From Hungatella sp. UBA7603 (GTDB lineage Bacteria; Bacillota; Clostridia; Lachnospirales; Lachnospiraceae): a stretch of DNA of 64,000 bases. The stretch is taken from the NCBI GenBank assembly GCA_002478865.1, contig DLJZ01000002.1, positions 62,001 to 126,000 of the forward strand. Direction: 5' to 3'. The position numbers and the translations under genes are program-made. Of the stretch, positions 1-9,554 are shown in pieces. The notes below the pieces were generated by a model. The model saw only the letters and a list, made by a program, of their open reading frames with translations, searched no databases and had not been told where the DNA came from. Position 1 is the first letter of the stretch. Each line of letters begins with the position of its first letter.

Positions 1-408
1 CCCAGCGATTGCGCCGATTAAAGGCTCGATTAAAAGCTGAAAAGGATAGTTAAACGGACCTATAATAAGAACAGTTCCATAAGGCTCCTTTAAAATATAA
101 CTCTTAGACGGCTGCAGGTGAATGGGTGTCCTCACCGCTTGGGGCTTGGCCCACTTACGCAGGTTTTTCATCATATATCCGATGCTGTGGTACACAAATC
201 CAATTTCAGTAACATATGCTTCAAATTCACCTTTGCCTAAATCCTTATATAGCGCCTCTTTTATGGCTTCTTCATGACAATGAAGGGCCGCCCTTAGCTT
301 TACCAACTGTTTTAGACGAAAGGAAATACTATGGGTATGTCCATGACGGTAAAAATCCTTTTGCATCTTTAAGAGGTCATTTAGGCATTTTGAATCAAAT
401 GGTTCCAT
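1..408 (-). CDS. Aldehyde dehydrogenase, N-terminal part (cut by window edge)
   Basis: The minus-strand frame is open from an ATG at 408-406 to the window edge, giving the first 136 residues. Upstream of the ATG is AGGAG with about 6 nt spacing. The translation holds the ALDH cofactor-binding region 'EPYGTVLIIGPFNYPFQL', which is characteristic of class-3/fatty-aldehyde-type NAD(P)-dependent aldehyde dehydrogenases (YwdH/AldH-like). The catalytic Cys and Glu lie beyond the edge. Such enzymes oxidise aldehydes to acids; the substrate cannot be told from this part. It lies downstream of and in the same direction as the beta-glucoside PTS operon, separated by 330 bp and a long hairpin, so it is probably a separate unit. 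Confidence 0.88.
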   Translation of the reverse strand, partial: MEPFDSKCLNDLLKMQKDFYRHGHTHSISFRLKQLVKLRAALHCHEEAIKEALYKDLGKGEFEAYVTEIGFVYHSIGYMMKNLRKWAKPQAVRTPIHLQPSKSYILKEPYGTVLIIGPFNYPFQLLIEPLIGAIAG

Positions 409-604
409 ATTTGTTCTCCTTTTTCACAGTAATCTACTTATAAGTCAGTATCAGTCAAACGCTGATAAATATGTATTTGATTGCATTGAATAAATCTCAC
501 TGCTCGCTTTTCTTTGTATCTATGGTATCTTTTCACCTGTCCGATGTCAACAACTAACTTCCCCCTTAATTCGACACGTTGTGGTCTTTCCAATCGTCCA
601 TATT

Positions 605-645
605 TTAAGGCCAGGGAAACGAAAAAGTCGTTTCCCTGGCCTTAA
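605..645. repeat. Perfect 18-bp inverted repeat between PTS operon and ALDH gene
   Basis: Arms 605-622 and 628-645 are perfect complements (TTAAGGCCAGGGAAACGA and its complement) around a 5-nt loop. It sits after the PTS EIIA gene, where a terminator is expected, but neither strand has a U-tract directly after the stem. It may still act as a terminator or as a 3'-end stabilising hairpin. Apart from this stem and the ALDH ribosome site, I see nothing in 409-740. Confidence 0.7.
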
Positions 646-740
646 GAGCTTATCCTAACTATTAAAAATATGCTGGCGTTGCATTGCTGCTTGCGGTCTA
701 TCTCGATTATCCTAAACCAATTATTTATAAAAGCTTTCCC

Positions 741-1229
741 TTATGAAACCTGAATCAGTTTATCTGCCTTGGTTACTTCTCCATTTCCTATTATCTCAAT
801 GGAGCTGTATTCATTGGAATTTAAGATAACAACCACGGCAGTTGTAGGATATCCAGCTTTCTTAATCTCATCCATTGAAAATGTCATAATCTGCTGACCA
901 CCGGTTACCGTATCCCCCAACTGTACTTGCTGCTCAAACCCATTTCCCTGCATATTAACGGTATCTAATCCCACATGTATCATTAACTGAACACCAGCGC
1001 TATTTTGGATACAAATCGCATGTTTGGTATCTGCAATTTGAACTACCTTACCGTCGAAGGGCGCGTATACCAGACCCACTTTTGGTTTAATTCCAACGCC
1101 TTGTCCAAGTATCCCTTCGGAAAATACACCGTCTGCGATATCCTTTAAGGATATCACTTCCCCAGGAATCGGTGCATAAACAGTTGTTGCACTTGAAAAT
1201 TTCTTTGCTAATTTATCAAATAATCCCAT
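741..1229 (-). CDS. PTS glucose-family EIIA component
   Basis: 162-aa cytoplasmic phosphocarrier of the Glc family (IIA-Glc/Crr type). It passes phosphate from HPr to the EIIB domain of the transporter. Residues 18-150 form the IIA domain; 'MIHVGLDTV' contains His85, equivalent to the phosphorylated His90 of E. coli IIA-Glc, and His70 matches its partner His75. It is the last gene of the beta-glucoside operon, 33 bp after the 6-phospho-beta-glucosidase gene, and supplies the IIA domain missing from the EIIBC protein encoded upstream. BglF proteins usually carry this domain fused; here it is a separate polypeptide. Confidence 0.93.
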   Translation of the reverse strand: MGLFDKLAKKFSSATTVYAPIPGEVISLKDIADGVFSEGILGQGVGIKPKVGLVYAPFDGKVVQIADTKHAICIQNSAGVQLMIHVGLDTVNMQGNGFEQQVQLGDTVTGGQQIMTFSMDEIKKAGYPTTAVVVILNSNEYSSIEIIGNGEVTKADKLIQVS

Positions 1230-1262
1230 GGTATCTCCTTTGCCTTATTTATATAGTCTCTA

Positions 1263-2711
<1,449 letters not shown>

Positions 2712-2725
2712 TTACCTCCATTCAT

Positions 2726-4108
2726 TTAATAGATACTTTCACCTTTGTACATAAATAATGTTACTACAAATGTCACGATAAAACCGATTAAAAGACTTAT
2801 GCCCATATAGACAACATTTAAAGCCGTAGGTCCTATAAACCCTGGAACTCCAAAGATTCCTGCGCTTCCAGATAAGGCATAAGCATATACTTTCATCAAA
2901 CCTGCAAAGGCCGCGCCGCAGAAGTTTCCAATGATAACTGCATAGAGTGGCTTCTTTAACCTTAAGTTAATACCAAACATGGCTGGCTCCGTGACTCCAC
3001 CAATGATAGCTGTGATGGCACTGGAAGCAGCAGTTGATTTTGTCTTTTTGTCTTTACATTTTACCGCTACCGCTGCGGCTGCGGCTCCCTGATTAATATT
3101 TGCAATAACGGCTGCCGCACAAACAATAGGCTCATAACCGAAGGTTGCAAAGGACTGCATCATATATGGGAATAAAGCACCATGCATTCCAGTAATTACT
3201 AACAGAGGATATACGGCTGCCAGCAATGCCACACCAAAGAAACCGGTGGTATTATATAAGAACATAATTCCCTTTGCTAAATAAACTCCTAAAAATGAAC
3301 CCGCTGGTCCAATGAGACATAACGTCAATGGAAGCATGACTAAAATAGTTCCAAGAGGAACAACAATGGCCTTTATGGAATCCCTTGAAATCTTTCTAAA
3401 AAACTTCTCCACATAGGACATGATAAATACTGCCATAATGACTGGAAAAATAGTGCTAGCATAAGAGGCCGCATAAACCGGAAGACCAAAGATAGACATT
3501 CCTACCCCTTCTGCTACACTTGACACCATTTTCGGATGAATTAAAATTGCTCCCAGCAACATACCCAGTCCCATGTTGGTCTTAAATTTATTGGCGGCTG
3601 TGGCACCTAAGAAAACTGGAAGGAAATAAAATCCTGCATCCGATGCAAAGGATAATACCGAATAGGTTGGCATATCAGGGGTCAAAATTCCAATCAGTTC
3701 AGCTAATATGATAATAACTTTTAACATACCGGCACCAATAAGGGCTGGGATCATTGGCATTAAGCTTCCGGAAATTCCGTCTAAAACAGCACTTAAGCTA
3801 AACTTTTTCTTTTTGTCATCCAGGTTTTCATCTACCGTTTTTTCAGCAGCCAGCCCTGCCTTTTCACAAATCAGTTTATACGCATCGCCAACGGATTGTC
3901 CGATGATGATCTGCAATTGTTCATTGGACCACTGAGCGCCTATAACACCTTCTATCTTCTTGATTTCTTCGATGTGAGCGATGCTGGTGTCTTTTAGATT
4001 AAATCTCAAACGTGTCATGCAGTGACCAAAATAGCTGATATTATCTTTTCCTCCAATGAGTTCCAGTACTTTCCCTGCAAGCTCTTCATACCTTTCCTTT
4101 TTTGCCAT
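2726..4108 (-). CDS. bglF: PTS beta-glucoside EIIBC permease
   Basis: 460-aa beta-glucoside-specific PTS enzyme II without the C-terminal IIA domain. Residues 1-85 are the IIB domain with phospho-accepting Cys30 in 'FGHCMTRLRFNL'; residues about 105-460 form the membrane IIC domain with about 10 hydrophobic segments and the conserved 'GGVTEPAMFGINL' stretch. It transports and phosphorylates beta-glucosides. I start it at MAKKER because GGGAG lies 8 nt upstream; an in-frame ATG 12 codons earlier has no ribosome site and lies close to the leader terminator. Expression should be controlled by the RAT/terminator at 4162-4232. Confidence 0.94.
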   Translation of the reverse strand: MAKKERYEELAGKVLELIGGKDNISYFGHCMTRLRFNLKDTSIAHIEEIKKIEGVIGAQWSNEQLQIIIGQSVGDAYKLICEKAGLAAEKTVDENLDDKKKKFSLSAVLDGISGSLMPMIPALIGAGMLKVIIILAELIGILTPDMPTYSVLSFASDAGFYFLPVFLGATAANKFKTNMGLGMLLGAILIHPKMVSSVAEGVGMSIFGLPVYAASYASTIFPVIMAVFIMSYVEKFFRKISRDSIKAIVVPLGTILVMLPLTLCLIGPAGSFLGVYLAKGIMFLYNTTGFFGVALLAAVYPLLVITGMHGALFPYMMQSFATFGYEPIVCAAAVIANINQGAAAAAVAVKCKDKKTKSTAASSAITAIIGGVTEPAMFGINLRLKKPLYAVIIGNFCGAAFAGLMKVYAYALSGSAGIFGVPGFIGPTALNVVYMGISLLIGFIVTFVVTLFMYKGESIY

Positions 4109-4161
4109 AACGTTTCTCCCTTTCTTATATTGATTTATCATCAAGTGACATCTTCCTCTAA

Positions 4162-4207
4162 AATAAAAAAACCGAAGAGACGCAATAATCCCTGCGTCAG
4201 CTCCGGT
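4162..4207 (-). terminator. Leader terminator controlled by LicT/BglG, before EIIBC
   Basis: On the minus strand ACCGGAGCTGACGC pairs with GCGTCTCTTCGGT and is followed by TTTTTTTATTTT. Its 5' arm overlaps the RAT at 4205-4232, the standard arrangement in which antiterminator binding prevents the terminator from forming. Confidence 0.88.
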
Positions 4208-4232
4208 AATGCCTCCCTAAGAGTAACAATCC
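4205..4232 (-). promoter_or_regulatory. Ribonucleic antiterminator (RAT) 2
   Basis: Minus-strand GGATTGTTACTC...GAGGCATTACC matches the BglG/LicT/SacY RAT consensus. It starts directly after the stop codon of the antiterminator gene and overlaps the following terminator, so the regulator controls read-through into EIIBC, bglA and EIIA. Confidence 0.88.
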
Positions 4233-5066
4233 TTAATTCGCTGTATTATTTTTTAAGATTCGACTCATGTGTATCATCAGATACAAAATCTCATCTTGTG
4301 TGATTTTTGCTTGTAGTTTATTTTCTATCATGGAACTGATCTTCACTGCACATTCATAGATTCTGGGGTTTTCTTCCTTCATTACTGTAAAAAGCGTTCC
4401 GTTATCGTCCACAAATTGTTTCTTCTCCTCAATCCGCTTCAGACTATATCTAAGATGCATAACAAATCGGTTATAATTAAATCCTTTCCGATCAATGGAA
4501 ACTTCAAACCATGTTTCGATTTCATTTGTAATTTCATCAATTAATAATTCCACATTCCATTCTGAGGATTCGCTGATGTTTTCTTCTTCTGCATTGACAA
4601 AATGCATGGCAATGTTTGTGATCTCGCTTTCCGGTAGTTTTACCAAAAGCTTTCTTTGAATCAAGTCCACTGCATATTTTCCTAGTTTCGTCTCTTCTGG
4701 ATAAAGTTGCTCCACGTCATAGGAAAATAACATCTTCATCTTCTTAAATTTCTTTAGACGAATCAATGCAAAATTAATATGATCAGCAAGTCCTGGTAAC
4801 AGGTTGGGGTTTAGCTTGCAGTCCAGAGTATTCTGAGCCCTCTTTACAATTAAGGCTGACACCTCAAACACTTCCTCCGGGATTTCCTCCAACAACTTGT
4901 AATAGCTTTTATCCATCCGATAGAATGTCATAGTAACGGAACCAAGGTCTGTTATCTCATAGGGCATAGAAGGGAATCCGATGCCTTTTCCAAAGGCAAT
5001 CAGTTCTTTTTTATTATTATCTTCACATACTGCCACATTGTTGTTGATTTTCTTAATCGCCTTCAT
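4233..5066 (-). CDS. licT: LicT/BglG-family transcription antiterminator
   Basis: 277-aa RNA-binding antiterminator: CAT domain (residues 1-56, 'MKAIKKINNNVAVCEDN') followed by two PRD domains (about 65-170 and 172-277) whose His residues ('LADHINFAL', 'IAMHFVNA', 'LMIHMSRIL') are phosphorylated by the PTS. In the absence of sugar EII phosphorylates and inactivates it; with sugar it dimerises, binds the RAT hairpin and blocks termination. The start is MKAIKK, with AAGGAA 6 nt upstream; a longer frame would run back through the leader RAT and terminator. It is the first gene of the operon and probably regulates itself and the downstream genes through the two RATs. Confidence 0.95.
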   Translation of the reverse strand: MKAIKKINNNVAVCEDNNKKELIAFGKGIGFPSMPYEITDLGSVTMTFYRMDKSYYKLLEEIPEEVFEVSALIVKRAQNTLDCKLNPNLLPGLADHINFALIRLKKFKKMKMLFSYDVEQLYPEETKLGKYAVDLIQRKLLVKLPESEITNIAMHFVNAEEENISESSEWNVELLIDEITNEIETWFEVSIDRKGFNYNRFVMHLRYSLKRIEEKKQFVDDNGTLFTVMKEENPRIYECAVKISSMIENKLQAKITQDEILYLMIHMSRILKNNTAN

Positions 5067-5092
5067 GATTATTCCTTTCATCATAGTTTTAG

Positions 5093-5149
5093 ATAACAAA
5101 AAACTCCTTGATAGCACACCAAATAAAACAGGTGATGCCTCAAAGAGTA
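5093..5149 (-). terminator. Leader terminator upstream of licT
   Basis: Minus-strand ACTCTTTGAGGCATCACC pairs imperfectly with GGTGTGCTATCAAGGAGT and is followed by TTTTTTG. It overlaps RAT 1 and lies between the promoter and licT. Confidence 0.83.
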
Positions 5150-5156
5150 ACAAACC
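5131..5156 (-). promoter_or_regulatory. Ribonucleic antiterminator (RAT) 1
   Basis: Minus-strand GGTTTGTTACTC...GAGGCATCACC closely matches RAT 2 and the family consensus. It begins about 15 nt after the -10 box, so it lies at the very 5' end of the transcript. Confidence 0.87.
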
Positions 5157-5170
5157 TTACTTCTACGATT

Positions 5171-5199
5171 ATTATAATTGATAAGCATTGTTATGTCAA
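5171..5199 (-). promoter_or_regulatory. Consensus sigma-A promoter of the beta-glucoside operon
   Basis: TTGACA (5199-5194), 17-bp spacer, TATAAT (5176-5171) on the minus strand: a perfect match. A strong constitutive promoter followed by a RAT/terminator is the usual design of bgl operons. Confidence 0.92.
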
Positions 5200-5247
5200 C
5201 ATGTCAGTTTTAATCAAAATAAATTCATGTTTTTATGCACTTTGCAC

Positions 5248-5291
5248 AAAAAGTCGGCTCAAGCATATGTAAAACGCTTGCCGACTTTTCA
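5248..5291 (-). terminator. Terminator after the 53-aa gene
   Basis: AAAAGTCGGC(T/-)CAAGC pairs with GCTTGCCGACTTTT, with A/T runs on both sides, so it could stop transcription in both directions. It lies between the small gene and the bgl promoter. Confidence 0.75.
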
Positions 5292-5308
5292 ATTCTTAAT
5301 TTACAGTC

Positions 5309-5470
5309 CTACTGTGATATTTTATGAGTCCTTGTTGAATCAATTCCAATATTCTTATGTCTTTTTTCAACGGTACCAGAACCAATCTTTTTCTCAGCCT
5401 TTAAATAACCGCCTTTGGCTTTCTTCTCTTCTAAAAATTTCTTCATTTTTTCCATATCATTTACTGACAT
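5309..5470 (-). CDS. 53-aa basic small protein
   Basis: Minus-strand ORF from ATG 5470-5468 to TAG 5311-5309, shorter than usual gene-finder limits. GGAG lies about 9 nt before the ATG and a strong terminator follows 18 bp after the stop, so it looks like a complete monocistronic gene. The protein (MSVNDMEKMKKFLEEKKAKG... to ...STRTHKISQ) is rich in Lys and Glu; its N-terminal half should form an amphipathic helix. No membrane segment and no cysteines. Function unknown; the basic charge would fit nucleic-acid or ribosome binding, but that is only a guess. Confidence 0.6.
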   Translation of the reverse strand: MSVNDMEKMKKFLEEKKAKGGYLKAEKKIGSGTVEKRHKNIGIDSTRTHKISQ

Positions 5471-5532
5471 TTTGTTTTCTCCATTCAAATGTAAATTAAT
5501 TGTTCTTAGTTTCTAATTGTGTCTTTGTAGAT

Positions 5533-6462
5533 TCATTTTATCTCAAAATAATCCATTCTGGATGTTTCCTGGAATCCACAGGATTGATATAAGTTGAGAG
5601 CTTTGGAATTCTCTGTGGCAACCTGTAGCATAATTTCCGTTGCTTTTGCTTCTTTGAGTTTTTCTATAGATTTTAACAAGATGGCCCGTCCATATCCCTT
5701 ACTACGGTATTCCGGCAGCACTCCTAATCCGTAGATTCCTCCGGTGATTCCTTTGATTAATTCCAGTTTGACCTTGCCAATCACATTATCCTCTACTTGC
5801 GTCAGATAAACTATATTGCCTCGTTTTTCTTCGTCTTCCGGTAGAATAATTCCGTTTTCGGCATCAGCCTCATTTTCTTCATCCAAATCATCGCCAAAAT
5901 AAATATGATCTTGTCTGGCTATCTCTCTGACATCTTCATTGGTTGCTTTTCTAAAGATAATGCCATTGGTCTGCTTCTGAATGTTCTCATAGACCTCCTG
6001 ATTCAGATACATCTCAAATTCAGAAGATTGATAAACTGCTCCTACCCTATCTAAGAATCTCAGGCCAGAGACAGATTTGTTATCACACAAAGCAAGTATA
6101 CTACCTGCATTTCTCCCTTTGCATTCGGAAATGGCAAGCTTTAGTAGCTTAGAAAAAATACCCTGCCTTCTGTAATCAGGGTGCACCATACCGTTAATTT
6201 CCATAGCTGCGCCACCAAAGTAGCATATGCCAATATATCCAATCAACTGTTCACCATCAAAGTACATAAAATCATTGATGTCGCGCAGGCATGCTTTGTC
6301 CGTGCTAATTCCTTTATCCATAAGTTTATAATCAAGTTCAAGCTTGAAAGAGACTTGATCCTCAAGGACACATAGCGTCTCTAGTGCATGAATCAGCTCA
6401 TATTCCTCTTGGTTCAGGCTGTTTTTAAGTTTGATCCAGGGGTTATTTATTGTTTTACTCAA
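5533..6462 (-). CDS. Tandem-domain GNAT acetyltransferase
   Basis: 309-aa protein with two GCN5-related acetyltransferase folds. The N-terminal one contains 'VHPDYRRQGIFSKLL' (about residues 93-107), the C-terminal one 'VLPEYRSKGYGRAILL' (about 248-263); both match acetyl-CoA-binding motif A (Q/RxxGxG/A). The family transfers acetyl groups from acetyl-CoA to small molecules or protein amines, and the substrate is not predictable. It seems monocistronic, with ribosome site AAGGAGG about 5 nt before the ATG. Confidence 0.85.
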   Translation of the reverse strand: MSKTINNPWIKLKNSLNQEEYELIHALETLCVLEDQVSFKLELDYKLMDKGISTDKACLRDINDFMYFDGEQLIGYIGICYFGGAAMEINGMVHPDYRRQGIFSKLLKLAISECKGRNAGSILALCDNKSVSGLRFLDRVGAVYQSSEFEMYLNQEVYENIQKQTNGIIFRKATNEDVREIARQDHIYFGDDLDEENEADAENGIILPEDEEKRGNIVYLTQVEDNVIGKVKLELIKGITGGIYGLGVLPEYRSKGYGRAILLKSIEKLKEAKATEIMLQVATENSKALNLYQSCGFQETSRMDYFEIK

Positions 6463-6775
6463 AAGTCCTCCTTATGGAATGTATCTACGTTTTTCATTGA
6501 TTATTGTTAATGACTTTTTACAGCTACCCTCTTATTATACTATCTTATAGTGCCTTTGTCATTGTTAATTCTTGTATTTTACACCTATTTCACTCTAGAT
6601 TCATGTGAAATGTGCTTTTTAATGATACGAATTATCGCAAACGTGAATAAAAAAGTCTATCATCTTATGCTTTTGTATCATAATAATAAGGGACTGTATA
6701 AGTCTTATTTTATATGTACATTTGCTGTAAATTAGCGTTTTAAGACGAATTGCCTAAAAACCCTTTTTAACACGA

Positions 6776-6803
6776 AAAGGAGTACCTTTTCACAGTACTC
6801 CTT
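6776..6803 (-). terminator. Hairpin downstream of the 70-aa membrane-protein gene
   Basis: AAGGAGTAC and GTACTCCTT pair around a 10-nt loop; on the minus strand TTTTCG follows, and a further T-run after about 15 nt. It probably ends transcription of the 7132-6920 / 8349-7150 pair. In 6463-6919 I see no gene, only this stem and AT-rich sequence. Confidence 0.6.
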
Positions 6804-6919
6804 AAAGATCACGCTATTTCCCATATTCTATGTACTATATCACCTAACGCTAAGACAATTATATTGTTTTGAAGCCTGAACGTTTCGGTTTTCGTCTAAA
6901 AAACGGCTTTGCTACTAAA

Positions 6920-7132
6920 TCAATCATTGGAATTTTTTTTCTTATTCTTTTTAATTTGTGTCGCTACTATACATACCAAAAGCCCCACCCCTATAGCCGT
7001 ATAATCAAACATGCTTTTGTAATCACCTAAAATGCTCATAATCTTAAATTGAAGATTGATTAGTGAGAGTGTAATAGATATGATACCGAAAAGGAACACA
7101 CATGCACTTATATTAATCACTTTATCTAACAT
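6920..7132 (-). CDS. 70-aa two-TM membrane protein, unknown
   Basis: Small protein with two hydrophobic helices (about residues 8-28 and 45-60) and a Lys/Asn-rich tail 'KKNKKKNSND', so both ends probably face the cytoplasm. AAGGAAG lies about 8 nt before the ATG. It begins 17 bp after the stop of the 399-aa unknown gene, suggesting co-transcription and perhaps a joint function. I do not recognise the family. Confidence 0.6.
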   Translation of the reverse strand: MLDKVINISACVFLFGIISITLSLINLQFKIMSILGDYKSMFDYTAIGVGLLVCIVATQIKKNKKKNSND

Positions 7133-7149
7133 AGATACGCTTCCTTTTT

Positions 7150-8349
7150 TTATAAATAGCAGTATTGAGTAAAGAAAACATTCATGACTTCGCTGGCAAG
7201 TTCTATCTTAACTTCAGTTGTGCTACCATCTGCCATATCCAGTTCCATTGTACTTTCTGTAAATCCCTTTAATCCGTTGTAATCTGAGGCATTATCTAAA
7301 TCGATACAGCATTCATACTCATCCCCATCCGAAATGTATAACTTATCCGCAGTGAGTACGGCTGCTCCCTTCATATTTCCTAAAAGATCCATGGGTACGG
7401 CTGCAATCACTTCATCACTACTAACACCATACTTATTAAGAATACACTCTTTGAGATTTGCCATCTTTTTTTCGTTAATATCTCCATTTAGGTGGAGCTT
7501 TTTCAGACGTTCAATTTTTTTCAGATGTTCTACAATTAACTTGACTTTATTCGTTTGTAGCCACTCAATACTTTCACCCCATAAATTATCCGTCTTACCG
7601 TTCAAATAATTTTTCTTAAATATGTAGCTTAAAAAGGAATTGGTAATCAATACATTACTTGACCCGTCCCCAGTTAAATGTTTCGCATAACTTGAAACAA
7701 AAAAGCAAAATTTATTAAACTGACTTAGTCCTGATTTTTCAGAGAAGATTCCGTATCTTCCAGTCTGCATGGATACTAAAGTAATATCTTGATTGATTGC
7801 ACATGCTTGAAAGGTCCAATCCAGATTTATCAATGTTGTCCCGTTCTGCCACACATGGGAAACTTCTTTTAGTACCGGTAGCTTTTGTCTTTTTAGATTT
7901 GACGTTTCACTTTCTGCTTCAGATAGAAATTCACATGCACGAATTTTCTTCAAATTTACACCAGGGATATGATCCATAAAAAATTCATAACAATGATCTG
8001 AAAAACTTTTTTTCTTTTTAATTCCGTACTGAATTGGGTATCTTAATGAACCTGGAATCACCTTGAAATGCTGACCGGGAAGTGCCGTTAACCCACTAAA
8101 TGGTTGAAAGAAATACTGAAGATTACTTCCTTGACGCATGGTATAAATCTGAAGATATTCATATTGCGCATTTCCACCTACAAATGAGGTAACAGCCGAT
8201 CCGAGTGTAGACTTCAACTCATTTACTTCTCGTAGAACTAGACCTTTGACATCTACTAATTCGATGTTCTGACTTTTGCATTCAGCCGTTATTTGCTCAA
8301 TTCTACGCTGATATGCGGTATCCATGCCTTGACTAAAAATATTTGCCAT
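7150..8349 (-). CDS. 399-aa protein of unknown function
   Basis: I start it at MANIFSQGM because AGGAAG lies 7 nt upstream; an ATG six codons earlier lacks a site. No signal peptide or membrane helix, so probably cytoplasmic. The middle part is rich in aromatic and basic residues; residues about 330-395 ('VLTADKLYISDGDEYECC...') look like a beta-rich PH/GRAM-type module, a weak impression. It forms a likely two-gene unit with the small membrane protein downstream. I do not recognise the family. Confidence 0.75.
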   Translation of the reverse strand: MANIFSQGMDTAYQRRIEQITAECKSQNIELVDVKGLVLREVNELKSTLGSAVTSFVGGNAQYEYLQIYTMRQGSNLQYFFQPFSGLTALPGQHFKVIPGSLRYPIQYGIKKKKSFSDHCYEFFMDHIPGVNLKKIRACEFLSEAESETSNLKRQKLPVLKEVSHVWQNGTTLINLDWTFQACAINQDITLVSMQTGRYGIFSEKSGLSQFNKFCFFVSSYAKHLTGDGSSNVLITNSFLSYIFKKNYLNGKTDNLWGESIEWLQTNKVKLIVEHLKKIERLKKLHLNGDINEKKMANLKECILNKYGVSSDEVIAAVPMDLLGNMKGAAVLTADKLYISDGDEYECCIDLDNASDYNGLKGFTESTMELDMADGSTTEVKIELASEVMNVFFTQYCYL

Positions 8350-8490
8350 GTAACACTTCCTTCCCATTCTTAAAAAATGGTTTTATCTGATTCTGTATAT
8401 ATTGATAAAATATATCAATTTGAGGATAATTAAACTTCTTCCTTTAAGACAAGACATCCTAACTTTTACTAATTCCTACCTAACATAAAT

Positions 8491-8748
8491 TTACTTATTA
8501 GTAAAGTCAAAATAACTTTCCCATGCAGGCTGTTTACGCATTAATTCTTTGGCAGCATTATGGGCTACTAAATTATCAAAGCCTTGGGTTTTCATAATAA
8601 AAACAGCCATACTCTCTTTTTTCTCTTCGAATGACTGCATGGAACCATCGGGTCTTGCACAATGAATGCAATAATCTTTCGTCTCATCATTTAAAGGATA
8701 ATCTTCCAGTTTTGTAATTGGCATACCGCAAGAGATACATGATTTCAT
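8491..8748 (-). CDS. Zinc-ribbon domain protein
   Basis: 85-aa protein with a putative zinc ribbon of the Zn_ribbon_2 (PF12674) type: 'CISCGMPI' supplies one Cys pair and 'YCIHCARPDGS' the other (residues 4-34), followed by a short helical segment. These proteins occur as single small genes in Firmicutes and their role is not established; metal binding is the only safe statement. Ribosome site GAGGA about 8 nt before ATG. It stands alone between an unknown gene and a TetR regulator. Confidence 0.8.
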   Translation of the reverse strand: MKSCISCGMPITKLEDYPLNDETKDYCIHCARPDGSMQSFEEKKESMAVFIMKTQGFDNLVAHNAAKELMRKQPAWESYFDFTNK

Positions 8749-8890
8749 AATATTTTCCTCTTCTCATTATTTAATAGAATCAGCTATTCCAAACCGATTA
8801 CCAAGCATTTTTTCAAAACTCACTGCTTTCCCTGTTCTAGATCACTTACTAGCAAAAGATATATCATAAGCTTCCGTAATACGTTTCCTT

Positions 8891-9475
8891 TTAAATTTCC
8901 AATAGCTTTATAAAGTTACTAACCAGTTCTTTTTTGTACCGATTTAATACAGAGCCATCTGGTGCAAAGAGATCTTGGTTGGAAAGATAGTAATGGATAA
9001 GACCTAACCAGGTATTGAAAATAAAATGCATAGGTAACATTTTAATCTTTCCCTTATTTTGATATGTTTCGATCACTTGGCTTAGGTGAAAGGAAACGGA
9101 TGATTGAATTGATATATAGACATATTTTGTCTGTTCAGGCAAGGAACTGCCTTCTGAAACAAGTCTTTTGTAAAAATCTTGATGTCTAATTAGTACTTCT
9201 ATATGGGCATACAAAACATCCTCGAGGCTGTTATTATTCTCTGACATTTCATGCAACTGTTCATTGATATCTAACCCAAATTGTTCCAAAAGACATATTT
9301 GAAGATTTTCTACCGTTGGAAAATGGACAAAAATATTTCCATGAGAAATCTGAGCTTCTTTTGCAATCATATTTGTGGTCGCACTAAATCCCTTTTTTGA
9401 ATATACCTCATAAGCTGTTTGTAAAATCAGTTTACGAGTAGCCTCCTTTTGGATTTGCCTTTTGTTTTGTTTCAT
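8891..9475 (-). CDS. TetR/AcrR-family transcription regulator
   Basis: 194-aa regulator. Residues 13-60 form the TetR HTH ('ILQTAYEVYSKKGFSATTNMIAKEAQISHGNIFVHF'-type, here split over the recognition helix 'SHGNIFVHF'); the rest is the helical ligand-binding/dimer domain. GGAGG lies 7 nt before the ATG. A consensus promoter and a 13-bp palindrome lie directly upstream, so it probably represses itself. No efflux gene is adjacent: the next gene upstream is the plus-strand lactonase-like gene about 500 bp away, a possible divergent target. Confidence 0.93.
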   Translation of the reverse strand: MKQNKRQIQKEATRKLILQTAYEVYSKKGFSATTNMIAKEAQISHGNIFVHFPTVENLQICLLEQFGLDINEQLHEMSENNNSLEDVLYAHIEVLIRHQDFYKRLVSEGSSLPEQTKYVYISIQSSVSFHLSQVIETYQNKGKIKMLPMHFIFNTWLGLIHYYLSNQDLFAPDGSVLNRYKKELVSNFIKLLEI

Positions 9476-9487
9476 TCGATAACCTCC

Positions 9488-9500
9488 GACTCATTGAGTC
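9488..9500. promoter_or_regulatory. Probable TetR operator
   Basis: GACTCA-T-TGAGTC is a perfect 6-bp-arm palindrome between the -10 box (9513-9508) and the TetR start codon, overlapping the expected transcript start. Position and symmetry fit autorepression. Confidence 0.65.
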
Positions 9501-9507
9501 ATTACTT

Positions 9508-9536
9508 ATTTTACTTAATATGCATAATTATGTCAA
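9508..9536 (-). promoter_or_regulatory. Promoter of the TetR gene
   Basis: TTGACA (9536-9531), 17-bp spacer, TAAAAT (9513-9508) on the minus strand. Confidence 0.82.
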
Positions 9537-9554
9537 GTATCTGTTTTACAGAAC

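Noticed and set aside
5265..5285. CcpA-like cre site near TGTAAAACGCTTGCC
   Set aside because: It has an extra base relative to the cre consensus and lies within the arms of a terminator hairpin, which explains the sequence better.
5188..5499. 103-aa plus-strand frame
   Set aside because: It is antisense to the 53-aa gene, crosses a terminator and has no ribosome site.
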